This document shows, in pieces, positions 14,171 to 22,338 of a stretch of 34,202 nt of DNA. The stretch spans positions 1 to 34,202 of the forward strand of contig JBHENN010000057.1 of NCBI GenBank assembly GCA_046262015.1, given 5' to 3'. This DNA comes from JBHENN01 sp046262015 (GTDB lineage: Bacteria; Actinomycetota; CADDZG01; WHSQ01). How positions within the stretch are numbered: the first letter of the stretch is position 1; each line of letters opens with the position of its first letter. The translations under genes and the position numbers were made by a program. A model generated the notes under the pieces. The model was not told the DNA's origin. It worked only from the letters and a program-made list of their open reading frames with translations, and ran no database searches.

Positions 14171-15322
14171 TCACGAGAGGAGAGCGTCCACGAAGCCCTT
14201 GGGATCGAAGGCTTCGAGGTCGCCGGCGCCTTCGCCCACGCCGATCAGCTTGATGGGGATCCCGAGCGTTTCTTCGATCGCGAGAGCGATCCCCCCTTTG
14301 GCGGTCCCGTCCAGCTTGGTCAAGACTATCCCCGTGACGCCGATCGCCTCGGCGAACTGTTTCGCCTGGACGAGTCCGTTCTGGCCGGCCGTGGCATCGA
14401 TCACCAGGAGGGCCTCCTGGACCTTGCCTTCCTTCTCGATGACGCGCCGCACCTTGCCCAGCTCCTCCATCAGCGGGGTCTTCGTGTGTAGACGCCCCGC
14501 GGTGTCGACGATCAGGACGTCGAGCTCGCGGGCGCGCGCATGTTGGAAGGCGTCGTATGCGACGGCTCCCGGATCTGCCCCCGGTTGATGCTTGACGAGC
14601 TCTGCGCCCGCGCGGTCTGCCCAGATCCCGAGCTGCTCGTCGGCCGCCGCGCGGAACGTATCCGCCGCGGCGAGCGCCACCGTCCGTCCCCTCCCGGTCA
14701 GGTCCCGAGCTAGCTTCCCGATCGTCGTCGTCTTGCCCGTCCCGTTGACGCCCACGACGAGCCACACCGTCACGCCCTCGGGGGCGAACACCAGCGCTCG
14801 CTCGTGCTGGAGATCGAACCGGGAGACCAGCTCGTCCGCCAGGCGCGAGCGCATCTCGGCGGCATCGCTCGCCTCTCGGCCGGCGGTAGCGCGTAGGTCC
14901 GAGGTGATGGCCGCCGCAGCCTCGGCCCCGACATCCGCCTGGATCAACACGGCCTCGAGCTCATCCCACGCGCCGTCCCCGTCCCCGCCGAGAGCGTCCG
15001 CCAGCCGGTCGGCGAAGAAGCGCCTGCTCTTGGCGAGCCGGGCACGCAGGGAGGGACGCTCGGTGGGGAGAACCTCGACCGCCTCCAGGGCGGCGCGCTC
15101 AGCGGCGGCGGGGGGGGCCTTAGCGACGTCCTCATCGGGCGGCTCGACGACCTCCGGGACCTCGATCTCGACAGGGCCCGCGGCACGTTCCTCGGCCGCC
15201 TCGGGCTTGCCCTCCGGCGCCGTCTCCTCTGGTGCCGGCCGGCGCGCGACCAGCACCGCGCCGAGGACGATGCTTACGAGGAAGAGGAAGACCAGAAGCT
15301 CAGGAACCATCCCGTCGGGCAT
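14171..15322 (-). CDS. ftsY: Signal recognition particle receptor FtsY
   Basis: FtsY is the membrane-bound GTPase that receives Ffh-ribosome complexes. The 383-residue protein starts with a real transmembrane segment (ELLVFLFLVSIVLGAVLVA, residues about 8-26), then an acidic Pro/Glu-rich A region (about 30-85), then the NG domain. The P-loop is GVNGTGKTTT at 191-200, followed by ADTFRAAADEQL, VDTAGRLHTK, VLTKLDGTAKGG and GVGEGAGDLEAFDPKGFVDALL as its C-terminal DLEAFDPKGFVDALL. An N-terminal membrane anchor is common in actinobacterial FtsY. It follows smc by 24 bases, the canonical order. Confidence 0.97.
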   Translation of the reverse strand: MPDGMVPELLVFLFLVSIVLGAVLVARRPAPEETAPEGKPEAAEERAAGPVEIEVPEVVEPPDEDVAKAPPAAAERAALEAVEVLPTERPSLRARLAKSRRFFADRLADALGGDGDGAWDELEAVLIQADVGAEAAAAITSDLRATAGREASDAAEMRSRLADELVSRFDLQHERALVFAPEGVTVWLVVGVNGTGKTTTIGKLARDLTGRGRTVALAAADTFRAAADEQLGIWADRAGAELVKHQPGADPGAVAYDAFQHARARELDVLIVDTAGRLHTKTPLMEELGKVRRVIEKEGKVQEALLVIDATAGQNGLVQAKQFAEAIGVTGIVLTKLDGTAKGGIALAIEETLGIPIKLIGVGEGAGDLEAFDPKGFVDALLS

Positions 15323-15346
15323 CGCAGAAGGCTAAACGGACGACGC

Positions 15347-18300
15347 TCAGGCGGTGACGCGCTCCATCCGCTTGGCGACGACGCGCGATACGCCGTCCCT
15401 CGCGATCGAAACCCCGTAGAGGACATCCGCGGCTTCCATCGTTCGCTTCTGGTGCGTGACGATCAGGACCTGCGCCCGTTCCTGTAGCTCCCGCACCAAC
15501 AACAGGAACCGCTGCAGGTTGATGTCATCGAGAGCCGCCTCCACCTCGTCCAGGAGATAGAACGGAGAAGGGCGCGCCCGGAAGATGGAGAACAGGAACG
15601 CCAGGGCGACGAGAGCGCGCTCGCCCCCGGAGAGCAGCGACATCTTCTTCACGTTCTTCCCGGGAGGACGGGCCTCGATCTCGATCCCACTGCCCAAGAG
15701 GTCGTCGGGGTCGGTGAGGAAGAGGCGGCCCTGGCCCCCGGGGAAGAGCCGCGCGAAGACGCGCTCGAACTCACGAGCCACGTCCTGGTATGCCTCCGCG
15801 AACACCTCCACGATGGTGTCGTCCACCTCGCGGACCACCTTCATCAGATCGCGCCGCGAGGTCTTGAGATCCTCGATCTGAGCCTGCAGGAAGCTCTCGC
15901 GCTCGGCGAGCTCCGCGTACTCTTGTGCCGCGTTCGGGTTCACCGCGCCGAGCGAACGGATCTGCCGTTCGAGCCTGTGCACGCGCTCCTGAGCGGCGAC
16001 CTCGTCGTCTGCAGCGAGCGGGTCGAGAGCCGCGATCTCGTCGAGCGACATCGCCCACTCGTCCATCGCTCGCTCCCCCACCGCCTCGATGCGGGTTCTG
16101 ACCTCGGCGCGGCGCACCTCCGCCGCGTTGCGCGCGCGGGCTGCTTCCTCGAAGCTCCCCGCAAGCTCCCGCTCGCGCGTGCGTAATTCGGCGAACCGCT
16201 CTTCGGAGGCGACCGTCCGGGCGCGCATCTCGTCGGCGCGCAGCTCGGCGCGCCCGGTCCACAGCCGCCCCCTCTCGGCGGCGACCAACGCGATCCGGCC
16301 GATCTGGCGGGCGCGGCCCAGAGCGTGCTGCAGCTCCGCTCTTCGTTCTTTTAGGCCGGCCAGAGCCGATTCCGCGTCGGCGATGCCGGCCGTCGCCTCC
16401 TCGAGGCGGAGCTGCGCGGCGAGCACCCTCTCCTCCGCCGTGCGGGCGTCCATCTCGCGTCGCGTCGCCGCGTCCAGGGCTTCGGTCTCGGCCGCACGGG
16501 CGTGGGCCAGATCGCGCTCGGCGACCTGCAGCGCATCGCTCACGTCCTGAAGCGCCGCTCGCCTCGCAGGGAGCTGAGCTCGTTCTTCGATCGCGTCGCG
16601 CTCGGCGGACGCCAGAGCCTCGCGACCGCGCGCCAGCTCGTCGTCGAGTGCCACTAGCTCGATCTCGGCGGTCTCTCGCTGCCGGCGTGCTCCGGAGAGG
16701 CGCTCGGTCGCGCCCGAGAGAAGGGCGTCCACGCGCCTGACCTCCTCGTCATGGCGGGCGACCTCCTGCCACATCTTCTCGACCTCGGCTTCAGCTTCGA
16801 TCACCGATCCGCGGGCCTGCTCGTCGTCGAGCTCCATCAGCGCTGCCCCTTGCCGGGCGTCGTCGAGGAGCGGATCTAAACGACCCAGCAACCCTGCGTG
16901 GTCCGCGAAGAGCGCCCGGACCTCTTCGAGGGCGTCGACCCGCGCGCGTGCGGCCGCCCGTTCGGCATTGCTGGACGCGGCTTGATCCTTGCAGCGTTCG
17001 GCTCGCTCCCGAAGGCCCTCGAGCTCGGCCTCGGCCGTGGATGCGGCTCCCACCGCGCGATCGAGCTCGGCCTCCAGCGACGCCACCTCGTCTTCGGCGA
17101 GGGCGACGGCGTGGGCCCGGGAGGCTATCTGGCGGTGTGCGGTCTCCCGACGCTCGGCCGTGGCGTGGACCCGCGCCTCGATAGAGCCGAGTCCGGCGCG
17201 CCCGGCAGCCTCGCTCCCCTCGGCCCGTACGAGGGCCTGAGCCGCGACGGTCTCGGCGCGCCGCGCACCCGCGACCACCTCCTCGGCGGCCACGCGTGTC
17301 GCGGCTCGGTCGTCGGCCGCGGAGCGGGCCTGCCGGGCATCAGCGCGCGCTGTCTGCGCTACGGCCCCGAGTGCGTCGGCTTCGTTCTCCCACCGCCTCT
17401 TGGTCTCCTCCAGCAGTCGGATCCGCTCCCGATAGCCCTCTTCGGTCTCCGCCGCCAGGCGCGCCTCGATACGACCGGCCCGCTCCTCGGCGAGGCGTCC
17501 GAGCGCGGCCAGCGAGTCGGCCGCGCGCGCCGTGCGATGCGCCAGGCGCTGGGCCTGCTCGGTCGTCTGCGCCAGCATCGCGCGCTCCTCGGTCGCACCC
17601 TCGAGCAATGCGCGGACGTGCGCCAGCTCTTCGGCGAGCAACTCGGCGCGCCGGGCGTCTCCCTCCGGGTCGGCCGCGCTGCCCTCCGAACGGAGTCGCC
17701 GGAGCTCGGTCGCGGTCAGTCGCTGTTTGAGGTCCCGATGCTCGGCGACGAGCCCCGAGTACGCCGAGGCCGCAGACGCTTGTCGCTTGAGGGGCCGCAG
17801 GGCGCGTTGGAGCTCGGCCACGACGTCGCCGAGCCGGGTGAGGTTGTCGTCGACGCGCTCTATCTTCCGAAGCGATCGGTCCTTGCGGCGCCGGTACTTG
17901 CCGATCTGGGCGGCCTCTTCGATGAACGTCCGGCGATCCTCGGGTCGCGCCTGTAGCACGGCGTCGAGCTGCCCTTGGCCGACGACCGCGTGGATGCTCC
18001 GGCCGATGCCGGTGTCGGAGAGCAGCTCCGCGACGTCGAGGAGGCGGCAGGGCGCCCCGTTGATCCGGTACTCGCTGGCTCCGGAGCGGTCTGCGTAGCG
18101 GCCGACCGTCACCTCCGCCAGGTCCAGAGGAAGGAGACGCGACGAGTTGTCCAGGGTGATCTCGACCTCGGCCGCCCCGAGGCGGGGGCGTCCCTCGGAC
18201 CCGGCGAAGATCACATCTTCCATCGATGCCCCCCTCAGCGAGGATGGGGCTTGCGAGCCCAGGACCCACGTGAGCGCGTCTGCGATGTTCGACTTGCCCG

Positions 18301-18403
18301 AGCCGTTCGGGCCCACGATGACGTTGACCCCGGCCTCGAGTTCGAGGATCGTGGGCTGGGCGAACGACTTGAAGCCCGCGAGCCGCAGGCTCTTGACGTG
18401 CAT
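15347..18403 (-). CDS. smc: Chromosome segregation protein Smc, apparently without hinge domain
   Basis: Smc is the condensin ATPase that compacts and segregates the chromosome with ScpA/ScpB. The head parts are intact: FKSFAQPTILEL, Walker A GPNGSGKSN (about 31), VVGQGQLDAVL, RRTFIEEAAQIGKYR, then at the C-terminus MSLLSGGERALVALAFLFSI (signature, about 921), Walker B PFYLLDEVEAALDD (about 947) and VTHQKRTMEAADVLYGV. Residues about 170-490 and 535-865 are Ala/Glu/Arg-rich coiled-coil arms of near-equal length. Between them, where a hinge of roughly 150-200 residues with a Gly-rich dimer interface is expected, only about 45 residues (around ALFADHAGLLGRLDPLLDD) are present. Total length is 1018 versus about 1150-1200. 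The locus (ftsY-smc-acyP) marks it as the true smc. Confidence 0.95.
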   Translation of the reverse strand: MHVKSLRLAGFKSFAQPTILELEAGVNVIVGPNGSGKSNIADALTWVLGSQAPSSLRGASMEDVIFAGSEGRPRLGAAEVEITLDNSSRLLPLDLAEVTVGRYADRSGASEYRINGAPCRLLDVAELLSDTGIGRSIHAVVGQGQLDAVLQARPEDRRTFIEEAAQIGKYRRRKDRSLRKIERVDDNLTRLGDVVAELQRALRPLKRQASAASAYSGLVAEHRDLKQRLTATELRRLRSEGSAADPEGDARRAELLAEELAHVRALLEGATEERAMLAQTTEQAQRLAHRTARAADSLAALGRLAEERAGRIEARLAAETEEGYRERIRLLEETKRRWENEADALGAVAQTARADARQARSAADDRAATRVAAEEVVAGARRAETVAAQALVRAEGSEAAGRAGLGSIEARVHATAERRETAHRQIASRAHAVALAEDEVASLEAELDRAVGAASTAEAELEGLRERAERCKDQAASSNAERAAARARVDALEEVRALFADHAGLLGRLDPLLDDARQGAALMELDDEQARGSVIEAEAEVEKMWQEVARHDEEVRRVDALLSGATERLSGARRQRETAEIELVALDDELARGREALASAERDAIEERAQLPARRAALQDVSDALQVAERDLAHARAAETEALDAATRREMDARTAEERVLAAQLRLEEATAGIADAESALAGLKERRAELQHALGRARQIGRIALVAAERGRLWTGRAELRADEMRARTVASEERFAELRTRERELAGSFEEAARARNAAEVRRAEVRTRIEAVGERAMDEWAMSLDEIAALDPLAADDEVAAQERVHRLERQIRSLGAVNPNAAQEYAELAERESFLQAQIEDLKTSRRDLMKVVREVDDTIVEVFAEAYQDVAREFERVFARLFPGGQGRLFLTDPDDLLGSGIEIEARPPGKNVKKMSLLSGGERALVALAFLFSIFRARPSPFYLLDEVEAALDDINLQRFLLLVRELQERAQVLIVTHQKRTMEAADVLYGVSIARDGVSRVVAKRMERVTA

Positions 18404-18409
18404 CGGGTC

Positions 18410-18418
18410 AAGCTATCA
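18410..18418 (-). promoter_or_regulatory. Candidate extended -10 for smc, leaderless
   Basis: TGATAGCTT matches TGnTAnnnT and ends 6 bases before the smc ATG, so transcription would begin at or next to the start codon. No Shine-Dalgarno precedes smc, which fits a leaderless mRNA. Confidence 0.4.
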
Positions 18419-18465
18419 GCGCGTGGTGCTCCTCCTGCGGCAATGAGCTCCGCGCAACCGACCGC

Positions 18466-18741
18466 CTATTTGATCTTGAAGGTCTTCTCGTTCTTGGGAG
18501 GTTCCCGGTCGACCTGGACGCTGGACACCGTCGCGCCCCGCGGGCCTGCTCGGCACAGGCCCACCACCCGATAGACCTCGTCGCGGGGGCCTTCGAGGAC
18601 GGCCTCCACCCGGCCGTCGTTCAGGTTCTTCACCCAGCCGGTGACGCCCAGGGAGTTCGCCTTCTCAGCGATCTCGGGACGGAAGTCGATGCCGCCGAGG
18701 TCGCCGTTGACGAACACGTGCACGCGGGTCCTATCTTCCAC
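18466..18741 (-). CDS. acyP: Acylphosphatase-family protein with altered phosphate loop
   Basis: Acylphosphatases hydrolyse carboxyl-phosphate bonds. This 91-residue protein has the ferredoxin-like fold pattern: VHVFVNGD, then FR with the catalytic Arg, GVTGWVKNLNDGRVEAVLEGP with the catalytic Asn, and a C-terminal VQVDREPP. The usual phosphate-binding loop VQGVGFR reads LGGIDFR, so Gln and the last Gly are replaced, and the next residues (PEIAEKANSL) replace the common YFxRxxA pattern. Activity is therefore uncertain. The GTG start at 18741 is supported by GAGGAGG at 8 bases. It lies between smc and the Fpg homologue, the usual actinobacterial place, and 62 bases before smc. Confidence 0.85.
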   Translation of the reverse strand: MEDRTRVHVFVNGDLGGIDFRPEIAEKANSLGVTGWVKNLNDGRVEAVLEGPRDEVYRVVGLCRAGPRGATVSSVQVDREPPKNEKTFKIK

Positions 18742-18777
18742 TTCGCATCCTCCTCTTGATGCAGGGGGAGAGCTCGT

Positions 18778-19623
18778 TCACGACTGGCACTGCGGGCAGA
18801 AGTACGTGAACCCGCCGTTCACCGCGGCCTTGACCACGGTGTTCCGACAGCGACGGCATGCCTCGCCGTCCCGTTCGTAGACCTTCAGCTCCAGCTGGTA
18901 GGTGCCCGGCTGTCCCTGGAGGTCGCGGAAGCCTTGCTCGCCCAGGGTCGTGCCGCGCGCCTTGACCGCATCTTGAAGGGTCTCCATGAGCGCCCGGTAG
19001 AGCCGGCGGACGTCCTGCGAGCCCAGTTTATTGGAGGGTCGGTCGTGGCGGATCCCCGCAGTGAACAGGATCTCGTCGGTGTAGATCTCGCCGAGCCCGA
19101 CGATGAAGCTGCCGTCCAGCAGGAGCTCGCGCACGGGCACCTCGTGCTCCTCCAGCAGCGCGGAGAAACGGGGCCACGCGATCGGGCTGTCGAGCGGGTC
19201 CATCTCGTACCCGCGCAGACCCGCGACGGCCTCGAGCTCGTCCCGCGGGACCACGAACACCTCACCCGCCCGGCGCGGATCGACCACGCGAAGCTGACCT
19301 CCGATCGTGAAGGCGATCACGATGTGGGTGTGAGATGCGACCTCGTCCGAGGAGCTCGTCTTCAGCAGGCTCGCGGAGTCCGCGAGGTCGAACACGAGCA
19401 CCCGGTCGCTGTCGAGCTCGAGCAACAACCGGCGGCCCACGCGGTCGATCTTCTGGACCTTGGAACCGACCAGGAGATCCTGGAACTCCTTCCTGCGTCC
19501 ATGCCGGCGGATGATCTTCATCGCGTTCGTCCCCGGCCTGATCTCGACGTCTTTGATCCTGCGACCCACGATCTCCTTCTCGAGGTCGCGGCGGATCACC
19601 TCGACCTCAGGAAGCGCGGGCAC
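18778..19623 (-). CDS. mutM: Formamidopyrimidine-DNA glycosylase homologue with substituted catalytic residues
   Basis: By fold and locus this is Fpg/MutM, the 8-oxoguanine glycosylase/AP lyase. The 281-residue length is normal and the C-terminal zinc finger has both Cys pairs (ACRRCRN, FCPQCQ). The start is firm: GTG at 19623 has GAGGAGG 6 bases upstream, and Pro2 follows. But the usual MPELPEVE reads MPALPEVE, losing the catalytic Glu beside Pro; RGKYLLL reads VGRRLLL (Lys to Arg); HLGMSG reads DLADSA; DPRRFG reads DPRRAG; GLGNIY reads GLGEIY; and the finger Arg before TYFC is missing (GGFTYFC). It may be inactive, a binder, or of altered specificity. It overlaps rnc by 17 bases. Confidence 0.85.
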   Translation of the reverse strand: MPALPEVEVIRRDLEKEIVGRRIKDVEIRPGTNAMKIIRRHGRRKEFQDLLVGSKVQKIDRVGRRLLLELDSDRVLVFDLADSASLLKTSSSDEVASHTHIVIAFTIGGQLRVVDPRRAGEVFVVPRDELEAVAGLRGYEMDPLDSPIAWPRFSALLEEHEVPVRELLLDGSFIVGLGEIYTDEILFTAGIRHDRPSNKLGSQDVRRLYRALMETLQDAVKARGTTLGEQGFRDLQGQPGTYQLELKVYERDGEACRRCRNTVVKAAVNGGFTYFCPQCQS

Positions 19624-20416
19624 CGGCGCCTCCTCGTTCGGCTCCGGAGCCCTCGATCCGGCGCGGAGGACCGGGCGGGGTCGGAAGGCCCGCCTCGACG
19701 GCCAGTCCTTCCAACGCGGCGCGGGCCGCGCCTTGCTCGGCCTCCTTCTTGCTCGTTCCCGATCCGTGGCCGCAGAGCTCCCCATCGATGAAGACGCTGG
19801 CCTCGAAGCGCTTGCTGTGGTCTGGTCCCGACGCCGTCACCCGGTACGAAGGGAACCCCGCGCTCCGGGCGACGACCACCTCCTGCAATGCCGTCTTGGC
19901 GTCGAAGCGATGGATGTCCTCGAGCGAGCGCGCCAGTAGCTCCACAAAGATGGGGACGGTCGCATCCCGAACCACCTCCAGCCCGCGCTCCACGTACACC
20001 GCGCCGACGACGGCCTCGAAGGTGTCGGCCAGGAGCGAGTCCTTGTTCTTCCCGCCGGACGCCTCCTCGCCCTTGCCGACCCGGATGTGCTCGCCCAGCC
20101 CCACGGCGCGCCCCACCTCCGCCAGCGCGTGGGTGTTCACGACCGAAGCGCGGAGCCGGGCCATCTGACCTTCCGAGAGGTCGGGGTAGGTGAGATAGAT
20201 CAGGTCGGTCACGACCGCGCCCAGGATCGCGTCGCCGAGGAACTCCAGACGCTCGTTGTGAGGGGTCTCCTCCGATTGCTCGAACGCGAACGAGCGGTGG
20301 GTCAAAGCCACGTTGTAGAGCGCGCCGCCCTCCGCCGGGACCCCGAGCGCTTCGAGCCCTGAACGGACGGCTTGCTTAGTCAGTCTCGACAGCCTGTCGT
20401 CCTGCGTAGTAGCCAC
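19607..20416 (-). CDS. rnc: Ribonuclease III
   Basis: RNase III cleaves double-stranded RNA, including rRNA precursors. The 269-residue protein contains ALTHRSFAFE, the signature NERLEFLGDAILG near residue 54, KGEEASGGKNKDSLLADTFEAVVGAVY (as GGKNKDSLLADTFEAVVGA) with the second set of metal acids, and a C-terminal dsRBD (DAKTALQEVV, FEASVFIDGELCGHGSGTSKKEAEQGAAR as GSGTSKKEAEQGAARAAL). The last 30 residues are a Pro/Gly/Arg tail. The start is uncertain: GTG at 20416 overlaps rpmF by 41 bases without a Shine-Dalgarno; a CTG at 20383 overlaps the rpmF stop region more tightly. The order rpmF-rnc-mutM is standard. Confidence 0.94.
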   Translation of the reverse strand: MATTQDDRLSRLTKQAVRSGLEALGVPAEGGALYNVALTHRSFAFEQSEETPHNERLEFLGDAILGAVVTDLIYLTYPDLSEGQMARLRASVVNTHALAEVGRAVGLGEHIRVGKGEEASGGKNKDSLLADTFEAVVGAVYVERGLEVVRDATVPIFVELLARSLEDIHRFDAKTALQEVVVARSAGFPSYRVTASGPDHSKRFEASVFIDGELCGHGSGTSKKEAEQGAARAALEGLAVEAGLPTPPGPPRRIEGSGAERGGAGARAS

Positions 20417-20552
20417 AGTTCGGACAGACCCGGTGAGGCATCTTGGGCTGGCGGCACTGGGGACACGACGCGTAGGTCGGAGCCGAGACCCGCCAGTGGG
20501 CGCGCCTCATCCTCATCTTCGACCCGGTCTTGCGTCTCTTTGGGACGGCCAT
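20376..20552 (-). CDS. rpmF: 50S ribosomal protein bL32 (zinc-ribbon form)
   Basis: The 58-residue protein begins AVPKRRKTGSKMRMRRAHW, the conserved bL32 opening, and has a complete zinc ribbon: CPQC near residue 30 and CPNC near 43. Zinc-containing paralogues are the usual housekeeping form; the Cys-free form is used under zinc limitation. It follows yceD by 8 bases, and the rnc start lies within its last codons. The yceD-rpmF pair is conserved across many bacteria. Confidence 0.96.
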   Translation of the reverse strand: MAVPKRRKTGSKMRMRRAHWRVSAPTYASCPQCRQPKMPHRVCPNCGYYAGRQAVETD

Positions 20553-20560
20553 GACGCCTC

Positions 20561-21073
20561 CTAGCTCTCTAGCCGGTCGCGCAGGGCTTCGAGGGGAGCC
20601 CAGCGGGGGTCCGTCGTTACCTGCGTGCACGTGCACGCCCCCTGGTTGAGATCGATCCCGCAGGATGCGCACAGACCCGCGCAATCATCACGGCACAATG
20701 GCTTCAAGGGCAGGGATAGGACGATCCCGTCGCGCAACATGGGCTCGAGGTCTATCTCGGTCCCGGACACGCGGTAGCCGTCCTCGGGTGCTTCGTGGCC
20801 GGGGCCGGAGAACAGCTCACAGACCTCGACGGCCACCTGCGATGCGAAGGCGGTCAGACAGCGGGCGCACTCGAGCCGGGCGTCGGCCCTCGCCTTGCCG
20901 GTGACGAGGATGCCTTCGACGACACTGTCGGCGCGCAGCGAGGCCGCGACCGGCCCATCGGTCAGCCGGGCGAGGGCGTTGCCGACCTCGGCGAGAGGGG
21001 CGAGCACCCGGATGTCCCGGGATGCGGTGGGACGGCCCAGTATCTCGGCGACCGAGATGCGAAATCCGTGCAC
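20561..21073 (-). CDS. yceD: YceD/DUF177 family protein
   Basis: The 170-residue protein carries the DUF177 pattern: an N-terminal beta-rich part, the Cys pair LECARCLTAF near residue 68, then ELFSG, IDLEPMLRDGIVLSLPLKPLC as LEPMLRDGIVLSLP and KPLCRDDCAGLCASCG with a further Cys cluster that may bind metal, and ending in DPRWAPLEALRDRL. YceD is genetically tied to rpmF and to 23S rRNA/large subunit biogenesis in known systems. ATG at 21073. Upstream 100 bases contain a TGGTATCAT extended -10, so the yceD-rpmF-rnc-mutM-acyP series likely begins here. Confidence 0.93.
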   Translation of the reverse strand: MHGFRISVAEILGRPTASRDIRVLAPLAEVGNALARLTDGPVAASLRADSVVEGILVTGKARADARLECARCLTAFASQVAVEVCELFSGPGHEAPEDGYRVSGTEIDLEPMLRDGIVLSLPLKPLCRDDCAGLCASCGIDLNQGACTCTQVTTDPRWAPLEALRDRLES

Positions 21074-21135
21074 GCGGCGTCAGTCCCTACTCCGTCGAGG
21101 TTGGGGGCGCGCCGAGGGGCGTGCCGGGCCGAGAG

Positions 21136-21144
21136 ATGATACCA
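21136..21144 (-). promoter_or_regulatory. Candidate extended -10 for yceD-rpmF-rnc
   Basis: TGGTATCAT is a near-ideal extended -10. It sits in the 100-base gap between the DivIVA-like gene and yceD and would give a leader of about 55 bases. No strong -35 was identified at 16-18 bases. Confidence 0.45.
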
Positions 21145-21173
21145 GAGCGGCCTGTTTTCCCAGGAAGTCCCAG

Positions 21174-21701
21174 CTAGAACGCGGGGCTGTGCACCGCCGC
21201 CGCGTCGAACGGGCCGCTCGACTCCTCCGCCTCCCCGTTCTGGGGGACGTGGACGGTCTGGGGGCCGCGCAGCTGTTGGCGTCCCTTGGCGATCGTGCCG
21301 AGCGTCTTGTTCAACAGGATCTCGAAGGCGGCGAGCTTCTGGTCGACGTAGTCCTCGGCCTCGTGCTGGATACGGGCGCCTCTCGTCCGGGCCTCCTCGA
21401 TCAACCGCTCCGCCTCGCGCTTGGCCGCGTGGACGATCTCGGTCCGCGACAGGAGCCGGTCCCGCTGGCCCTGAGCGTCGGCTATCACCTTCTCGGCCTC
21501 CTTACGGGCCCGATCCAGCAGCTCGTCCCGGTCGCGCGACAGCCACCGCGCCTGACGGATCTCGTCGGGGACCTCTTCTTTCAGCTGGGCCAGGAGCTCC
21601 AGGAACTCGTCCCGGTTGATGACCGCGCTGCTCGACAGGGGGACGGATTTCGCCTCCTCGACGAGGACCTGCAGCTCGTCGATCCGTTCAATGAGGTCCA
21701 T
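21174..21701 (-). CDS. DivIVA/SepIVA-like coiled-coil protein
   Basis: The 175-residue protein begins DLIERIDELQVLVEEAKSVP and is dominated by a long charged helix (about residues 30-140: DRDELLDRARKEAEKVIADA, AKREAERLIEEARTRG, DYVDQKLAAFEILLNKTL), followed by a flexible Glu/Pro-rich tail. The repeated EAE..I..A pattern is that of DivIVA-family and Wag31/SepIVA septum or pole proteins. Mycobacterial SepIVA lies in the same place beside yceD and rnc, which supports a role in cell-envelope growth or division. The function is inferred from pattern and location. AAAGGTGAG lies 8 bases before the ATG at 21701. Confidence 0.75.
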   Translation of the reverse strand: MDLIERIDELQVLVEEAKSVPLSSSAVINRDEFLELLAQLKEEVPDEIRQARWLSRDRDELLDRARKEAEKVIADAQGQRDRLLSRTEIVHAAKREAERLIEEARTRGARIQHEAEDYVDQKLAAFEILLNKTLGTIAKGRQQLRGPQTVHVPQNGEAEESSGPFDAAAVHSPAF

Positions 21702-21813
21702 GGATGGCTCACCTTTCCTAACCTGTGGGGCTGTGCGTCAGACCCCTAAGGATGCCACGGACGCGTGGAACGCGAAAATGGGCTCCGGGGTCGGGGCGTG
21801 GGGCCCGTCCGCT

Positions 21814-21831
21814 GCCCCGTTCGGCCGGGGC
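21814..21831 (-). terminator. GC stem-loop directly after coaD
   Basis: GCCCCG-GCCGAA-CGGGGC on the minus strand gives a perfect 6-pair stem with a 6-base loop, 4 bases past the coaD stop. There is no following T-run, so it may end transcription inefficiently or protect the 3' end. Confidence 0.35.
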
Positions 21832-21835
21832 GTCT

Positions 21836-22318
21836 CTAGGCTCCGCCGAGGCGGCCGGCCAGCGCCGCGGCGACCTCGCTCGGCACCAGAGAGGCGACGT
21901 CCCCGCCGAACCGAGCGACCTCCTTGACGAGGCTCGAGGACAGGAACGACCACTCCGGCCTGGTGCTGACGAAGAACGTATCGAGCTCGGGCGACAGGGC
22001 CGAGTTCATCTGTGCCATCTGCAGCTCGTACTCGAAGTCCGATACCGCCCGGAGGCCCTTGACGACCACGGTCACCCCACGCTCTCGGGCCAGGTCGACG
22101 AGCAGCCCGCCGAACGACACCACCTGGGTGTTCGGAACGTCCCCCAGGATCCGCTCGAGCAGCTCCACCCGCTCGCCGGCCGCGAACAAGGGCTGCTTCG
22201 CGGGGTTGTCGATGACCGCCACGATCAGGGAGTCGAAGTGGCGCGCGCTCCGGCGGATGACGTCGAGGTGCCCGTTCGTCGGCGGGTCGAACGAGCCGGG
22301 GCAGAGCGCGGTCGCCAC
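21836..22318 (-). CDS. coaD: Phosphopantetheine adenylyltransferase
   Basis: CoaD transfers AMP from ATP to 4'-phosphopantetheine, the penultimate step of coenzyme A synthesis. The 160-residue protein matches family length. Motifs: CPGSFDPPTNGHLDVIRR with the TNGH (HxGH-type) adenylylation site near residue 14, FGGLLVDLARERG, VVKGLRAVSDFEYELQMAQMN as GLRAVSDFEYELQMA, and the C-terminal SFLSSSLVKEVARFGGDV. GTG start at 22318, 20 bases after rsmD. The rsmD-coaD pairing is highly conserved. Confidence 0.97.
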   Translation of the reverse strand: MATALCPGSFDPPTNGHLDVIRRSARHFDSLIVAVIDNPAKQPLFAAGERVELLERILGDVPNTQVVSFGGLLVDLARERGVTVVVKGLRAVSDFEYELQMAQMNSALSPELDTFFVSTRPEWSFLSSSLVKEVARFGGDVASLVPSEVAAALAGRLGGA

Positions 22319-22338
22319 TCAGGGCCTCCCGGAGCCGG

